Assembly (NCBI GenBank): GCA_903954065.1
Contig: CAJBME010000136.1
Span: 1-45,398 of the forward strand
From: an uncultured bacterium
GTDB lineage: Bacteria; Verrucomicrobiota; Verrucomicrobiia; Verrucomicrobiales; V1-33
Reading direction: 5' to 3'
Length of the DNA stretch: 45,398 bases
The first letter of the stretch is position 1, and each line of letters opens with the position of its first letter. Made by a program: the position numbers and the translations under genes. Under the pieces are notes generated by a model. The model made no database searches, had not been told where the DNA came from, and was given only the letters and a program-made list of their open reading frames with translations. Shown here piece after piece: positions 36,054 through 44,319 of the stretch.

Positions 36054-37508
36054 ATGAGTAGCCGCGATTCACTTTTCCGAACCAGAGTAGGGTGGGCGGG
36101 ATTCGGCGTCGTGGCGGGTCTGGTGGCGGGAATTGGGATCGGCTGGTGGATGGCGCCAGGTCGTCCGCAGGCTGGAGGCCTGGCGGCGGCTGGTGGCTGG
36201 TTTGGGGATGGGGCGACTCCGAAAGCGTTGGGGGCGCCGGTGGAATGGCCGCGTCGGCGGGACGGGAATGGGTCGTTTTCCGGGGGGGATGTCGCCTCGA
36301 CAGCGATCCCGGTCACGGGTGACTTGGCGGAGGTTTTTACGGCCCTGATGAAAATCGATGACAGTGTCGCCCGCCAGCGGGCGGTCCGCGAGGCCTTGGC
36401 CCGACTGCCGGTCGAGGAGTGGCCGGCTTTGCTGGCTGCGATGGGGAAGGTTAAAGCGACCCAGACCGTTGATGATGATCCCGCTTTGCACGCGCGGGTT
36501 TTGACTGGGGTAGAAGAAGTATTGGCGGCCATGGCAGCCCGCGATCCGGCTGGAAGTTTAAAGGTCGTACGCGAGACGGGGGGAGAAGTTGAATCAATGG
36601 CTTTCGAGTCGTTACTCCGCTATTGGGCTCGAAATGATTTGTCCGCAGCGCTGGCCTATCACGAAAAATCTCTACGGGATGATCCGTACACCGCGGCGGG
36701 CCATGGAGCGCTGGCCATCGAGTACGTGCAGCAAGATCCGGCCGCGGCGCTGGCCTGGGCCGCGGGGCTCCCCGATCAGGAAGGCGTCGAAGCGACCCTG
36801 AAAGCGTTGTGGACGTTGTCACGCCGCGACCCCGCGGTGGCCCGAGACGCTCTCGTCGGTCTGTCCGGTCCTGAGGCTGCCGCGAGGGGAGGGGCTTTTG
36901 CCCAGCATATCGCCCAGACCTGGGCGCAGACCGATCCTCAAGCGGCGCATGCGTGGGCCTCGACCTTGCCGCCGGGGTTGATCGAGCCAGCTTTGGCGGT
37001 CGTGGTGGAGCCGTGGTTTTCGCGCGATTGGGACGAGGCATGGAAAGCGGTCCAATCCATGGATGGTCCGGCTCGCGAGGAAGGTCTAAAGGCCGCTGCC
37101 GATGAAATGTCGCCGCCTCAGGCCGCTTCGGTGCTCAACCAGCTGGTCGCAGAGCCGGCAGGCGAAGCCGTGGCCGAGGCCCTCACCGATGGCGCCCGAA
37201 AATTTCATCACTGGGCCCCGGAACTGGCTGAATCTTGGCTGGGCGGCCTGCCTTCCGGTCCGCACCGCGATGCCGCCATCCAAGGAGTCATCGACGGAGG
37301 TCTCGGCGAGACCGATCCAGAAGCCGCCGCCGCCTGGGCGGGCGCCGTCGAGGATCCGCAACAAAGGGCGGCGCTGCTCTCGGGGCAGCTCAGCCAATGG
37401 TTCCTCTCGTCCCCAGCCGACGCCCGGCAATGGGTCGAAACCACCGACCGCCTCCGCACCGAAGATCGCGCCGTGTGGATCGGATGGTTGGAACAAGTCG
37501 GCCGCTGA
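36054..37508 (+). CDS. Membrane-anchored repeat protein between pheS and pheT (paralogue 1)
   Basis: 484 aa with an N-terminal membrane anchor (about residues 14-33, GFGVVAGLVAGIGIGWWMAP), a Gly/Ala-rich linker and, from about residue 90, helical repeats built on the pattern DP.AA..WA..LP followed by R. Examples are QQDPAAALAWAAGLPDQ, QTDPQAAHAWASTLPPG and ETDPEAAAAWAGAVEDPQQR. The repeats resemble a helical-hairpin (HEAT/TPR-like) solenoid facing the periplasm. The end QWVETTDRLRTEDRA matches the end of the next protein. It is 9 bases after pheS. I do not recognise a named family; repeat proteins of this look are frequent in Verrucomicrobia. Confidence 0.75.
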   Translation: MSSRDSLFRTRVGWAGFGVVAGLVAGIGIGWWMAPGRPQAGGLAAAGGWFGDGATPKALGAPVEWPRRRDGNGSFSGGDVASTAIPVTGDLAEVFTALMKIDDSVARQRAVREALARLPVEEWPALLAAMGKVKATQTVDDDPALHARVLTGVEEVLAAMAARDPAGSLKVVRETGGEVESMAFESLLRYWARNDLSAALAYHEKSLRDDPYTAAGHGALAIEYVQQDPAAALAWAAGLPDQEGVEATLKALWTLSRRDPAVARDALVGLSGPEAAARGGAFAQHIAQTWAQTDPQAAHAWASTLPPGLIEPALAVVVEPWFSRDWDEAWKAVQSMDGPAREEGLKAAADEMSPPQAASVLNQLVAEPAGEAVAEALTDGARKFHHWAPELAESWLGGLPSGPHRDAAIQGVIDGGLGETDPEAAAAWAGAVEDPQQRAALLSGQLSQWFLSSPADARQWVETTDRLRTEDRAVWIGWLEQVGR

Positions 37509-37636
37509 GCGCGCCGGCTGCATCGATTTTCAAAAGTGGAGTGCCGGCGGGCAAGCGGAAAACCCGCGGGTTGGTGTATGGTCTGGGGCGGGATTTTCGG
37601 GTGACGGGCTGGTTTTTGCGAGGATGATCAAGCTTC

Positions 37637-39085
37637 ATGAGAACGACTGAGCCTGTGAGGTCTCGACCTTCGATGCGATGGCTGGCGCTTTCGCTGGGGG
37701 CGGGGGTGGTTTTGGGTGGGGCGGGCGGGTGGTGGGCGATGCGTCGGCAGGTGACTGTGGAAGCGCGGCGTCTGGCGCAACTGATGGTAGACGGGGCGGT
37801 GGCGCGGCCGCCGATGCCGCCGGCACCGGCGGGGGTGGGGCGGTCTGCGGACGGGGCGGGGGGCGGGGGTGTCCCTGTGATTGCGATTTCGGAGGATTTG
37901 GCGGTGGCGGCGAGGGCGCTTTTGGCGATCCGGGATCCGGCGGTGCGGCAGGCGGCGTTGGTGCGGTTTCTGGAGCTTCTGCCGCAGGCGCGATGGCCCG
38001 AGTTTTTGCGAGGTTTTGAGAAGATGGGGGATCGGGGCGAGTTTGACGACGAGCCTGGATCATTTATGTCGGCATTGGGGTCGATGGAGGTGGTTTTTGC
38101 GAAGATGACGGCGCGTGATCCGGCGGGATTTTTACAGCAGTTGTTGAACGAGAAAGAAGAGTCGGGGAACTCCATGGCTTCGGTGACGACGGCTTTGCGG
38201 TTTTGGGCGGCGAAAGATTTGACCGGGGCGGTGGCCTTTTTTGATCAAAACCTGCGTTCTTTGCCGCCGGCTGAACAGGTGGAAGCGGCGCGGGGGCTGG
38301 CTCGCGAGTGGGTCCGTCGCGATGCGGCGGCCGCCTTCGCGTGGATCAAAAACTTACCGGAGGAAAACCGGACGAGCGTCGCCCACGGGGCGTTTCAAAC
38401 GTTGTCGCATGTCGATTCCGCGGCGGCTCTCCGGTTTTTGGTGACCGAGACGACGTTGCCGGGCCGCAGTGATTTTGCGTATGACATGGCGCGTGGCTGG
38501 GCGGCGACCGAGCCGGAGAAAGCCGTGTCGTGGGCTAAAACTGTACCGGACGATCTGGCGGCGATGGCCCTCAAAGGGGCCATGGAGCCACTGGCGGCCA
38601 AGGATTTTGCGGTGGCGGTGCGCGAATATGACGGAATCAAACCCGAGCAACGGGATGGAGTGCTGGGGGTGTTGGGCGCGCACATGGGGGAGACTCCCGA
38701 GCGGGTGGCGGACGTCATCCGGCTGGTTGAGGAGGCCGGGGAAGGAGAGGGCCGCGCCCAAGCCGCCCGTCAGGCCATGCTGCAGTGGACCAGCCAAGAT
38801 CCAGAAGCGGCCAGCGCCTGGGTGGCCCGCCAGCCCGAAGGAGCCACCCGGGACGCGGCTATCCTCGGGTTCGGTTATGCGTCCGTGCTCGCCAAGGCCG
38901 ACCCAGAAGCCGGATTGGAATGGACAGCGGCCGTTTCCAATCAAGACCAACGATTCTCCGCGCTGAATCAAAATGTGAAGGCATGGGTCGAATACGATCC
39001 AGCAGCGGCCCGCGAGTGGGTGCAGTCGACCCCGCGCCTGAACGACGATGACCGCGCGCGCCTGCTGCCGCTGACCCGTAAATGA
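37637..39085 (+). CDS. Membrane-anchored repeat protein between pheS and pheT (paralogue 2)
   Basis: 482 aa, same plan as the preceding gene product: membrane anchor (about 14-31, LALSLGAGVVLGGAGGWWAM), Pro/Gly-rich linker and helical repeats with the W...DP.AA..W signature (KMTARDPAGFLQQLLNE, WVRRDAAAAFAWIKNLPEEN, WTSQDPEAASAWVARQPEGA). Its last residues REWVQSTPRLNDDDRA parallel the first protein, so the two arose by tandem duplication and have diverged strongly. A 128-base spacer precedes it. Its stop overlaps the small HicA-like ORF by ATGA. Function unknown. Confidence 0.75.
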   Translation: MRTTEPVRSRPSMRWLALSLGAGVVLGGAGGWWAMRRQVTVEARRLAQLMVDGAVARPPMPPAPAGVGRSADGAGGGGVPVIAISEDLAVAARALLAIRDPAVRQAALVRFLELLPQARWPEFLRGFEKMGDRGEFDDEPGSFMSALGSMEVVFAKMTARDPAGFLQQLLNEKEESGNSMASVTTALRFWAAKDLTGAVAFFDQNLRSLPPAEQVEAARGLAREWVRRDAAAAFAWIKNLPEENRTSVAHGAFQTLSHVDSAAALRFLVTETTLPGRSDFAYDMARGWAATEPEKAVSWAKTVPDDLAAMALKGAMEPLAAKDFAVAVREYDGIKPEQRDGVLGVLGAHMGETPERVADVIRLVEEAGEGEGRAQAARQAMLQWTSQDPEAASAWVARQPEGATRDAAILGFGYASVLAKADPEAGLEWTAAVSNQDQRFSALNQNVKAWVEYDPAAAREWVQSTPRLNDDDRARLLPLTRK

Positions 39086-39267
39086 GCTTGGGTCGGTGGA
39101 ACCAGCTTTTGGAACAAAACGGTTGTCAGTGGTTGCGCGAAGCCGCGAGTCATACCTATTACCGGCATCGCGCGGACGGGAAAAGTGTCCGCGGGGCCGT
39201 TCCACGTCGAAATCAAGGCGTGGACGGCGTGCTCACCCCGTCCTGCCCAGTCATTCCACGCCCCTGA
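39082..39267 (+). CDS. Small HicA-like ORF before pheT
   Basis: 61 aa. The ATG overlaps the stop of the preceding gene (ATGA), and the stop lies 6 bases before pheT. Residues 8-42 read LLEQNGCQWLREAASHTYYR followed by HRADGKSVRGAVPRR, close to the HicA/YcfA pattern: a helix with NG, then xSH with the catalytic His at about residue 24, then a strand and VPR. The rest does not follow the usual HicA C-terminus, so it is either truncated or a look-alike. No HicB antitoxin frame is visible next to it. HicA proteins are dsRBD-fold mRNA interferases; activity here is uncertain. Confidence 0.4.
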   Translation: MSLGRWNQLLEQNGCQWLREAASHTYYRHRADGKSVRGAVPRRNQGVDGVLTPSCPVIPRP

Positions 39268-39273
39268 TTTCGC

Positions 39274-41715
39274 ATGCTCATTTCACTTAACTGGCTTTCT
39301 GACCATCTCAATCTTAACGGGTTGAGCGTGGATGATTTTTCACAGCGGCTCACGTTCGCGGGCGTCGAGGTCGAGGGCATCGAGCAAAAAGGCGTGGCTT
39401 CAGACCGGGTCATCATCGCGCAAATCCTCGAGTTCAGTCAGCACCCGGATGCCGACAAATTGAGCGTCTGCCGGGTCGATGGCGGCCCCGCCGGGGTCTG
39501 CCAAATCGTCTGCGGGGCGAAAAATTTCAAGACTGGGGACAAAGTGCCGCTGGCTCTGGAAGGGGCGGTGCTGCCGGGGAACCTGACCATCCGCAAAGGC
39601 CAGCTGCGCGGAGTGGAAAGCCAGGGCATGATGTGCTCAGGAAAGGAACTCGGTCTCGGTCAGGACCATGAAGGATTGCTGATCCTGCCGGCCGATGCGC
39701 CCGTCGGGTCGCCGCTCGGTGATTACCTCGGCAGTGATACCCTCATCGAAATCGAGGTCACCCCGAATCGGCCTGATTTGTTGTCGCATTTCGGGCTGGC
39801 CCGGGAATTAAGCGCTCTGCGCGGAGCGGCTGCAGGTGCTGCGGGTGAAGCGGGTGAAGCGCTAGTATTGGAGCCACCGCATCAGGTGGCGGTCAAGCGT
39901 ACGGATCATTTGGCGGGGGCGCCGGCGGTGGAGTTGCCTTCTGAGGCGTGTCCATTTTATACGGCGCGGGTCATTCGTGGGGTGAAGGTGGGGCCGAGTC
40001 CGGCGTGGCTGAAGACGAAGTTGGAGGCTATTGGCTTACGTCCGATCAACAACGTGGTGGATGTCACCAATTATGTACTGCATGACCTTGGGCAGCCGTT
40101 GCATGCCTTTGATTTGGCGCATGTGCGCGGGGGTATTGTGGTGCGTGCGGCAGTGGAGGGCGAGAATTTTGAGGCGTTGGACGGCAAGACGTATGTTTTG
40201 ACTCCGGATGATTTGGTGGTGGCGGACGAGGCCGGGGCGCTGGCATTGGCCGGGGTGATGGGGGGAGCCGCGAGCGGGGTCACTCTGACGACGACGGATG
40301 TGTTGCTGGAGAGCGCGTATTTTGTGCCCTCGGGGGTACGGCGCACGAGTCGCCGGCTTTCGCTCAGCAGTGATTCCAGTTATCGATTCGAGCGCGGAGT
40401 GGACCCCTTGATGGTGGAAGCGGCGAGTGCGCGGGCGGTGGGTTTGATTTTGGAGTTGGCGGGTGGTGTGGCGGAGGATGTGTTAGTGGTGGCGGGGCAG
40501 GCGCCGGTGTTGACGGGCGAGGTGGCGTTGTCCGGGGACCATGTGCGGCGGTTGCTGGGGTCGTCCATTTCTGATGACGACATCTCCGTGATTTTGCGGC
40601 GTCTTGGGCTGGGTGGTCCCGGACCGTCGTCCGCGGGCGGGGCCGGCGTCTGGCAGGTGCCATCGTATCGTCAAGACTTGCAGCGGCCGGTCGATTTGAT
40701 TGAAGAAATCGCGCGGGTGGCTGGTTTGGATGGCATTCCTTCGCGGACGATGGCGCATTTTGCGCTGCCTGGGGCGGATGATGCGAGTTATGATTTTGCG
40801 CTTGTTTTGAAGACGAAGTTGGCGGCTCTCGGGTTTTACGAGGCGCGGACAATCAAGCTCGTATCCACGCGGCAGCTTGACGACGGGCTTGGTTTCGACC
40901 GGCGTCGCAGCACGCCGTTGGCGCTGAAGAATCCATTGAGCGAAGACCATACACATCTGCGCCCGAGTTTGGTGCCGGGATTGCTGGCGGTGGCGGCGCA
41001 CAATGTGCGGCAGGGGGCGGCGGCGGTTCGTTTTTTCGAAGCCGGGACGGTTTTTGCGCAGTCGCAAAACCCGAAGGCTGGGTCGACCGAGGCGCAGGCG
41101 TTGACGGTGCTGCTCAGCGGGCCGCATGTGCCTCCTTCATGGCTCAAGAAAGCGCCTTATGCGTCAGATCTTTATGACTTGCGCGGGGTGATTGAATCAC
41201 TGTTGGGGCGGGCTGAAGTGCGGCTTAAAAAGATAGATCATCCACTGTTGGTGTTGGCGGCGGAGATTTCCATTGGGGGTAAAGTGGTCGGATTGGGCGG
41301 ACAGCTTCGTCCGGCGCGGGCGCGTGAGCTGGATGCTCCGGATCCGCTTTATGTGGCGGAGTTTAATCTCGGTATGCTGGAGACCTTGCTGGGCAAGGAC
41401 GTGCGTTATGCGGAAATTGCGCGTTTCCCGTCCAGCACTCGCGATGTCGCTTTTGAGGTGGCGCGTGACTTTGCTCACGGCCAAATCGAAGACTTTTTCG
41501 CCAAACAAATCAAAGAGCCCTTGCTGGCGGGGGTGGTTTTGTTCGATGTCTTTACGGATGACACCGGGGCGAGGCTGGCCGCGGATCGCAAATCACTGGC
41601 TTATTCGCTGACCTATCGTGATGCCGGCCGTACCTTGGAAGCCAAGGAAGTCGATGCCGCTCATGCCGGCATCATCAAGGCCCTGACCACGAAGCTGCCG
41701 CTGACCGTGCGATGA
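39274..41715 (+). CDS. pheT: Phenylalanine-tRNA ligase beta subunit
   Basis: 813 aa, standard for bacterial PheT. Domains: N-terminal EMAP-like tRNA-binding fold (about 38-150, IIAQILEFSQHPDADKLSVC), B3/B4 editing domain (about 210-385, IGLRPINNVVDVTNYVLHD and LESAYFVPSGVRRTSRRLSL), B5 (about 405-480), the catalytic-like core (DLIEEIARVAGLDGIPSRTM onward) and the C-terminal anticodon-binding FDX-ACB domain (RFPSSTRDVAFEV to the end). It partners PheS. It is normally directly downstream of pheS, but here 3.2 kb with two paralogous repeat proteins and a small ORF lie between. Confidence 0.97.
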   Translation: MLISLNWLSDHLNLNGLSVDDFSQRLTFAGVEVEGIEQKGVASDRVIIAQILEFSQHPDADKLSVCRVDGGPAGVCQIVCGAKNFKTGDKVPLALEGAVLPGNLTIRKGQLRGVESQGMMCSGKELGLGQDHEGLLILPADAPVGSPLGDYLGSDTLIEIEVTPNRPDLLSHFGLARELSALRGAAAGAAGEAGEALVLEPPHQVAVKRTDHLAGAPAVELPSEACPFYTARVIRGVKVGPSPAWLKTKLEAIGLRPINNVVDVTNYVLHDLGQPLHAFDLAHVRGGIVVRAAVEGENFEALDGKTYVLTPDDLVVADEAGALALAGVMGGAASGVTLTTTDVLLESAYFVPSGVRRTSRRLSLSSDSSYRFERGVDPLMVEAASARAVGLILELAGGVAEDVLVVAGQAPVLTGEVALSGDHVRRLLGSSISDDDISVILRRLGLGGPGPSSAGGAGVWQVPSYRQDLQRPVDLIEEIARVAGLDGIPSRTMAHFALPGADDASYDFALVLKTKLAALGFYEARTIKLVSTRQLDDGLGFDRRRSTPLALKNPLSEDHTHLRPSLVPGLLAVAAHNVRQGAAAVRFFEAGTVFAQSQNPKAGSTEAQALTVLLSGPHVPPSWLKKAPYASDLYDLRGVIESLLGRAEVRLKKIDHPLLVLAAEISIGGKVVGLGGQLRPARARELDAPDPLYVAEFNLGMLETLLGKDVRYAEIARFPSSTRDVAFEVARDFAHGQIEDFFAKQIKEPLLAGVVLFDVFTDDTGARLAADRKSLAYSLTYRDAGRTLEAKEVDAAHAGIIKALTTKLPLTVR

Positions 41716-41750
41716 GGTGAAAATCGGAGCCGGAAGATTGATAAATCACT

Positions 41751-41771
41751 CCGCCACCGCCACCGCCACCG
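41751..41771 (+). repeat. Short CCGCCA tandem repeat after pheT
   Basis: Three and a half copies of CCGCCA in the 154-base gap between pheT and the phosphodiesterase gene. No terminator with a T-run is visible there. Confidence 0.5.
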
Positions 41772-41869
41772 CTGCCGCCGCGATTCAATTGCGGCCGCGG
41801 CCGGACGTGTAGGGCCGCATGCGGGGGCCTGTTGCCTGACACGGCGAGTTTTGGTGTTGGACAGGCGGG

Positions 41870-43171
41870 GTGGTGGTGCCGCAAGATAAACGAGTGACCA
41901 GTATACTGCGTTTCGGTTGGAAGACGCCCCGGGCCCTGCTTTTTTTGCTGTGCTCCTCGCTGGTTATGGCGCCGTTGCCGGCCCAGATTCGTCATGTCAT
42001 TCACATCAGCGTGGATGGATTGCGCGGGGACTTGCTGCACGGATTGTTGGATGCGCCGGGCGCTCAGTATCCCGGGTTTTCGCGGCTCCGCGCGGAGGGA
42101 GCGGTCACTTTTAATGCGCGGTGCGATTTCGATTTTTCTTCGACCACGCCCAATCATATCGGCATGGTGACTGGATTGCCGGTACTGGCACCGGCGAGTG
42201 CTCCGTCATGGCAGCAGCACGGGTACCAGATCAACATCTCCGTGCCCACGCACATTCTGCAGGTCAATGGTGTGCCGCCTGCCTACAAATTCAGTGTTTT
42301 TGACCGGGTTCATGATCGAGGCGGACGGACGATGCTGCTCGTGAGTAAATCCAAGCTGGCCATTCTGGATCGGAGTTACAATGAAGTGAATGGGGCGCTG
42401 GATCTTGAGGGTGAAGACAATGGACGTGACAAAATCGACATCACGTTTGCCAATGACGGTGATTCTTCGATTCTGGCGGCGGTGCTCGTCGCCCGGATGG
42501 AGGCGGATTTCCCTGCCTATACATTTATGCACATTTTCGATCCGGATGCGGCCGGGCATGGTTCTGGGTGGGGATCGATGAACTGGCAGCTGGCGGTGAA
42601 GCATGCGGATTCGTTGCTGGGGTTTATTTTATCGGCGCTTGAGCTGCGACCGGCATTGAAGCGGGCCACGGCCTTGGTGGTGACGGCTGACCACGGCGGC
42701 GGGGTGCCGCTATTGACGCATGTAGATCCTGTTCATCGTGAGAACTATACGATCCCACTGATTATGTGGGGTCCCGGGGTGCCGGCTGGAAGTGATGCGT
42801 ACGCGTTGTTTGCGAACCGGCGTGACCCTGGTGTCGGTCGTCCGTTTCCGGACGCGCTGGATCCTCCGTTGCGCAATACCGACACGGGGAATATCGCGAT
42901 GGCATTGCTGGGGTTGCCTCCGGTGCAGGAATCATATTTTCGACCGGATTGGGCGGACGGTCTGCGGCTGCGGCCGCTGGCTGACGGCCGCGTGGAGTGC
43001 GTCTGGCCGATGTATCTGACTGGATGGACTCTGGAAACCAGTGTGGATCTGCAGGCTGGCACATGGGGGCCAGTGGATCCAGCTCCGGTGGCAGAAGTCA
43101 CGCATTGGCGGCATGTCCAGTCACTCGATCCCACTCAACAACGGTTTTTTCGGCTGAGGGCGCCGCGGTAA
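41870..43171 (+). CDS. Secreted type I phosphodiesterase / nucleotide pyrophosphatase-like protein
   Basis: 433 aa from a GTG at 41870 (another GTG lies at 41894; there is no ATG before the signal peptide). Signal sequence about residues 20-39 (PRALLFLLCSSLVMAPLPAQ). The alkaline phosphatase-superfamily site is complete: Asp49 in ISVDGLRGD, nucleophile Thr92 in STTPNH, Asp226/His230 in DPDAAGHG, Asp274/His275 in TADHGG and His284. The last ~55 residues (LTGWTLETSVDLQAGTWGPV, ending FFRLRAPR) match a C-terminal module common on secreted verrucomicrobial proteins. It should hydrolyse phosphodiester or phosphonate substrates in the periplasm or outside the cell. Confidence 0.85.
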   Translation: MVVPQDKRVTSILRFGWKTPRALLFLLCSSLVMAPLPAQIRHVIHISVDGLRGDLLHGLLDAPGAQYPGFSRLRAEGAVTFNARCDFDFSSTTPNHIGMVTGLPVLAPASAPSWQQHGYQINISVPTHILQVNGVPPAYKFSVFDRVHDRGGRTMLLVSKSKLAILDRSYNEVNGALDLEGEDNGRDKIDITFANDGDSSILAAVLVARMEADFPAYTFMHIFDPDAAGHGSGWGSMNWQLAVKHADSLLGFILSALELRPALKRATALVVTADHGGGVPLLTHVDPVHRENYTIPLIMWGPGVPAGSDAYALFANRRDPGVGRPFPDALDPPLRNTDTGNIAMALLGLPPVQESYFRPDWADGLRLRPLADGRVECVWPMYLTGWTLETSVDLQAGTWGPVDPAPVAEVTHWRHVQSLDPTQQRFFRLRAPR

Positions 43172-43250
43172 GGGCGATTCCCGAGGCCCAGGGCTTGACG
43201 CCGGGGGGCGCCATGGGCATGATAGGTCTACATCCGGGAGAAAACCGGAA

Positions 43251-43281
43251 TTGAAGTTCTTTTCCATCATTGGAATAAAAT
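43251..43281 (+). promoter_or_regulatory. Candidate promoter of the 6S-like RNA
   Basis: TTGAAG at 43251-43256 and TAAAAT at 43276-43281 with a 19-base spacer (or AATAAA at 43274 with 17). The predicted start, near 43288, falls at the 5' end of the folded RNA. Confidence 0.4.
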
Positions 43282-43282
43282 T

Positions 43283-43458
43283 TTCCTGCGATGCTCGTGA
43301 CATGCGGCATGTGAGCCCGGACCGATATACCAACCCGGGGACATTACCGCGTAACCAGAAATGCCACGCCTTCTCAGGAAGGCAGGCCTGGTTCCGGCGT
43401 CCCCACCTAGACATGTCTAGGGAACGTGGCTCTAACCGACGGACGGCATTTGCGGGAA
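43283..43458 (+). ncRNA. ssrS: Probable 6S RNA (structured RNA upstream of sod)
   Basis: A 176-base element folds into one long rod. Closing stem: TTCCTGC(43283-43289)/GCGGGAA(43452-43458), then ATGC/GCAT and CGT/ACG. A large internal bubble follows, bounded by GAGCC(43313-43317)/GGCTC(43428-43432). The apical arm has GGGGAC(43337-43342)/GTCCCC(43399-43404), CCG/CGG, AACCAG(43353-43358)/CTGGTT(43388-43393) and a terminal hairpin GCCTTC-TCAG-GAAGGC. A palindrome CCTAGACATGTCTAGG (43406-43421) forms a side hairpin on the 3' strand. Length, rod shape and central bubble are those of 6S RNA, which binds RNA polymerase by mimicking an open promoter. Short stretches also resemble E. coli 6S (GATGCTCG, TGAGCC, CCGATAT, GGCAT). 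A T-rich stretch (TTCTTTT) follows the closing stem. Confidence 0.55.
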
Positions 43459-43488
43459 TTCTTTTCACACGCTCACCCCACCATCCCC

Positions 43489-44097
43489 ATGCCCCATACT
43501 CTGCCAGCCCTGCCATACGCCGAAGACGCCCTCGAGCCGCACATCGATGCGCGCACGATGAATATTCATCATACCAAACACCATCAGGCGTATGTGACTA
43601 ATTTGAACAATGCGCTCGCCGGTCATGCCGACCTCGAGGCTCTCTCGCTTGATGACTTGCAGAAAAATCTGGCCTTGGTGCCAGCGGACAAACAGGCGGC
43701 GGTGCGCAACAATGGCGGTGGTCACTACAACCATTCCCTTTTCTGGTCCGTCATGGGGCCCGGCAAAGGTGGGGCACCAAGTGGCGCGCTGGGCGCGGCC
43801 ATCGATGCGGCCTTTGGAAATTTCGACGCCTTTAAGGCGGAATTTGCCAAAGCGGGCGCGACTCGATTTGGTTCGGGCTGGGCGTGGTTGATCCAAAAAC
43901 CGGATGGCTCGGTGGCTGTGACATCGACTCCCAACCAAGATAATCCTTTGATGGACGGATCTGGTATTCCGCTGTTGGGATGCGATGTCTGGGAACACGC
44001 CTACTATTTGCATTACCAAAACCGCCGTCCTGATTACATCGTGGCGTGGTGGAACGTGGTCGACTGGGACGCGGTGGCGGCTCGTTTCGTCGCGTAG
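43489..44097 (+). CDS. sodA: Superoxide dismutase (Fe/Mn type)
   Basis: 202 aa from the ATG at 43489 ([20 protein letters not shown]); the frame opens at 43426 without a matching N-terminus. Metal ligands are His27 ([12 protein letters not shown]), His82 ([11 protein letters not shown]), Asp166 and His170 ([20 protein letters not shown]). [11 protein letters not shown] and the spacing favour the manganese form, though iron use cannot be excluded. The enzyme removes superoxide in the cytoplasm. Its start is 30 bases after the 6S-like RNA, so read-through from that RNA could contribute to its transcript. Confidence 0.95.
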   Translation: MPHTLPALPYAEDALEPHIDARTMNIHHTKHHQAYVTNLNNALAGHADLEALSLDDLQKNLALVPADKQAAVRNNGGGHYNHSLFWSVMGPGKGGAPSGALGAAIDAAFGNFDAFKAEFAKAGATRFGSGWAWLIQKPDGSVAVTSTPNQDNPLMDGSGIPLLGCDVWEHAYYLHYQNRRPDYIVAWWNVVDWDAVAARFVA

Positions 44098-44112
44098 CGG
44101 TCGGGAGGTCGA

Positions 44113-44128
44113 GGGGCCCATTGGCCCC
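44113..44128 (+). terminator. Hairpin after sod
   Basis: GGGGCC-CATT-GGCCCC, 15 bases past the sod stop. The 6-bp GC stem is strong, but no T-run follows. Confidence 0.4.
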
Positions 44129-44214
44129 GAATAGTAGAGTTGCCGTCCTATGGCGGTCTGAGGATGACGGGTGTGGGAGCCAAGAGGGATCCTGCACTTG
44201 GGCAGTTGACGCGG

Positions 44215-44233
44215 GCCCGACCCCGGGCTTTTT
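44215..44233 (+). terminator. Intrinsic terminator upstream of dnaN
   Basis: GCCCG-ACCC-CGGGC followed by TTTTT: a standard rho-independent terminator on the plus strand. It would stop transcription from sod, or from an unannotated transcript at 44130-44214, before the dnaN promoter. Confidence 0.6.
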
Positions 44234-44239
44234 GGTAAT

Positions 44240-44273
44240 TGCGCCTTGCCACGGCGCAGCCCTCTTTTATAAG
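44240..44273 (+). promoter_or_regulatory. dnaN promoter with overlapping inverted repeat
   Basis: TTGCCA at 44246-44251 and TATAAG at 44268-44273, 16 bases apart, place a transcript start near 44280, 40 bases before dnaN. An inverted repeat TGCGCC(44240-44245)/GGCGCA(44253-44258) surrounds the -35 element and could be a regulator site. Confidence 0.55.
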
Positions 44274-44319
44274 CGTTGTCTCCCCAACGACGCCCCCTAT
44301 TTTCCACGGCGTGCCGAGC

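Noticed and set aside
43337..43404. SRP RNA or a riboswitch (cobalamin, manganese) before sod
   Set aside because: The apical loop lacks the SRP GGAA tetraloop context and the conserved riboswitch boxes; the full-length fold fits 6S RNA better.
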